This document shows, one piece after another, positions 62,686-64,000 of a stretch of 64,000 nt of DNA; position 1 is the stretch's first letter; every line of letters begins with the position of its first letter. Made by a program: the position numbers and the translations under genes. The DNA is taken from assembly GCF_002979655.1 (NCBI RefSeq), contig NZ_PCPG01000001.1:1054001-1118000 (forward strand), in the 5' to 3' direction. A model generated the notes under the pieces. That model was not told the DNA's origin and ran no database searches. It worked only from the letters and a program-made list of their open reading frames with translations. The stretch is from Microbacterium sp. MYb45 (lineage in GTDB: Bacteria > Actinomycetota > Actinomycetes > Actinomycetales > Microbacteriaceae).

Positions 62686-64000
62686 CTAGCGAGTGGACAG
62701 GTGCGAATGGATGTTCTGGGCGAGCACGGGCCCGATTCCCTGCACTTCTTCGATCTGTCCCGGTTCGGCTGCGCGCAGCGCCGTCACCGAGCCGAAGTGC
62801 TTGAGCAGCACCTTGATGCGGGATGCCCCGAGCCCCGGCACCTCGGCGAGCACGGAGGAGATGTCGTTGCGCCGTCGCTTGCGCTGGTGCGTGATCGCGA
62901 AGCGGTGCGCCTCGTCACGAAGACGCTGCAGCAGATAGAGCGCCTCGCTGGTACGCGGCAGGATCACCGGGAAATCGTCACCCGGGAGCCACACTTCCTC
63001 CAAACGCTTCGCGATTCCGCAGACCGCGATCTCAGTGTGCCCGGCGTCACGGAGGGCCCGGGCCGCTGCTTCCACCTGCGGTTGCCCACCATCGACGAGC
63101 AGGAGCTGCGGCGGGTAGGCGAATCGCGGCTTTCGCCGCGCGGTCGCCTCTCCCACGTCTTCTCCGACGACTGCCTCGGTCGTCGGATCGATGACCTCCG
63201 GTTCCTCGGGACGATCGAGGTAGGCGAGCCGACGACGAAGCACCTGGTACATCGAGTCAGTGTCATCCGTCGTCTCGGCGATGTTGAAGGAGCGGTACTG
63301 GTCCTTGCGGGGAAGACCGTCCTCGAACACGACCATCGATGCCACGACGTTCGTTCCGCCGAGGTGCGAGATGTCGAAGCACTCGATGCGCAGCGGGGCC
63401 TCGGACATCCCGAGAGCCTCCTGCAGGTCGGTGAGCGCCTGCGTGCGGGCGACGTAGTCGCTCGTGCGCCGGGTCTTGTAGCGGATCAACGCCTGCTGCG
63501 CGTTCAACGTCGCGGTGCGCATGAGGTCTGCCCGCTGCCCGCGCTGCGCGACCGCGATCTCGACTTTCTTGCCGCGACGTTCGCGCAGCCAGACTTCGAG
63601 CTCGGCAGCGTCGTCCGGAAGGGTCGGGACGAGGATTCGGCGAGGGACGTCCTGCGCCTCGCCGTATGCCTGCTGCAGCACCTGTTCGACGAGATCACCA
63701 CTCGAGATGTCGATCTCTTTCTCGATGGTCAGCGCACGCACACCGCGTACCCTGCCGCCGCGGATCACGAAATGCTGCACAGCTGCCGCCAGCTCATCCT
63801 CGGCGATGCCGAAGAGATCGGCGTCCTCGTCGGCCGGGAGCACGAGCGCGCTCTTGCCCAGAACTGCTTCGATCGCCGAGAGCTTGTCCCGGTACTTCGC
63901 CGCCGCCTCGTAGTCCATCGCCGCCGAGGCAGCCAGCATCCGCTTGGTGAGCTCCCGGGTGAAGCGCTCATCACCGCCGGCCATGAACGCCACGAAGTCA
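62686..64000 (-). CDS. uvrC: Excinuclease ABC subunit C, N-terminus cut off by window edge
   Basis: Nuclease subunit of nucleotide excision repair. About 438 residues of the C-terminal two thirds are visible. UVR/UvrB-interaction helix (MLAASAAMDYEAAAKYRDKLSAIEAV), then the RNase H-like endonuclease domain with RIECFDISHLGGTNVVASMVVFEDGLP and LLLVDGGQPQV, ending with tandem helix-hairpin-helix motifs (VPGLGASRIKVLLKHFGS, VQGIGPVLAQNI). The GIY-YIG domain lies outside the window. It stops 34 bases before rapZ. Confidence 0.96.
   Translation of the reverse strand, partial: DFVAFMAGGDERFTRELTKRMLAASAAMDYEAAAKYRDKLSAIEAVLGKSALVLPADEDADLFGIAEDELAAAVQHFVIRGGRVRGVRALTIEKEIDISSGDLVEQVLQQAYGEAQDVPRRILVPTLPDDAAELEVWLRERRGKKVEIAVAQRGQRADLMRTATLNAQQALIRYKTRRTSDYVARTQALTDLQEALGMSEAPLRIECFDISHLGGTNVVASMVVFEDGLPRKDQYRSFNIAETTDDTDSMYQVLRRRLAYLDRPEEPEVIDPTTEAVVGEDVGEATARRKPRFAYPPQLLLVDGGQPQVEAAARALRDAGHTEIAVCGIAKRLEEVWLPGDDFPVILPRTSEALYLLQRLRDEAHRFAITHQRKRRRNDISSVLAEVPGLGASRIKVLLKHFGSVTALRAAEPGQIEEVQGIGPVLAQNIHSHLSTR

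Overview
The window is very high-GC, dense, actinobacterial chromosomal DNA. Best fit is the family Microbacteriaceae, probably Microbacterium. This rests on gene content and order (tig-clpP1-clpP2-clpX, valS, ileS-folC-DUF4233-ndk, rne-rplU-rpmA-obgE-proB-proA, gap-pgk-tpiA-secG-rbpA, uvrC-rapZ-whiA), the actinobacterial proteins RbpA and WhiA, and a translational-type T-box before ileS. No transposase, integrase, phage gene or CRISPR array was seen. All taxonomy is inferred from the sequence alone.

Layout. 1-13.3 kb is a mostly minus-strand housekeeping block: proA (cut by the window edge), proB, obgE, rpmA, rplU; rne with a plus-strand VKOR-family gene behind it; ndk, DUF4233, folC and ileS with its T-box leader. 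13.3-15.3 kb holds a repeat-bearing intergenic stretch, a DUF559-like endonuclease-fold gene and a pentapeptide-like gene. 15.3-37.8 kb is a 22.6-kb peptide and amino-acid island. Its left arm is a minus-strand run of 11 genes (GNAT, SIS protein, MenC/NSAR-type enolase, class IV aminotransferase, M19 dipeptidase, class I amidotransferase, S12-type serine hydrolase, then a complete Opp/Dpp transporter). Its divergent right arm is a plus-strand run of eight (M20 peptidase, second complete Opp/Dpp transporter, S66 LD-carboxypeptidase, two class-A-fold serine hydrolases). A convergent P1 peptidase closes the island.

38-45.6 kb holds valS, small orphan genes, an ArsR-type regulator with four 14-bp operator-like repeats, an M3 oligopeptidase, a GyrI-like protein and clpX. 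45.8-50.2 kb is a deoxyribose-type catabolic operon (SorC regulator, deoC, complete ALDH, half-length ALDH). 50.2-53.6 kb is clpP2, clpP1, a TPR protein and tig. tRNA-Pro(TGG) and tRNA-Gly(TCC) sit divergently at 53.7-53.9 kb, followed by an unrecognised membrane protein with an HExGH motif. 55.3-59.1 kb is the triose-phosphate glycolysis operon with secG and rbpA, then sodA. 59.9-64 kb is the whiA/rapZ/uvrC cluster, with uvrC cut by the window edge.

Main interpretation. The island combines two oligopeptide importers, hydrolases of families that act on D-residue-containing or cell-wall peptides, and the three enzyme families (GNAT N-succinyltransferase type COG3375, NSAR-type enolase, M20 deacylase) that together form a known route turning D-amino acids into L-amino acids through N-succinyl intermediates. 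I read it as a candidate system for importing and consuming D-amino-acid-containing peptides such as peptidoglycan stem peptides. The gene families are seen in the sequence; the integrated pathway is inference.
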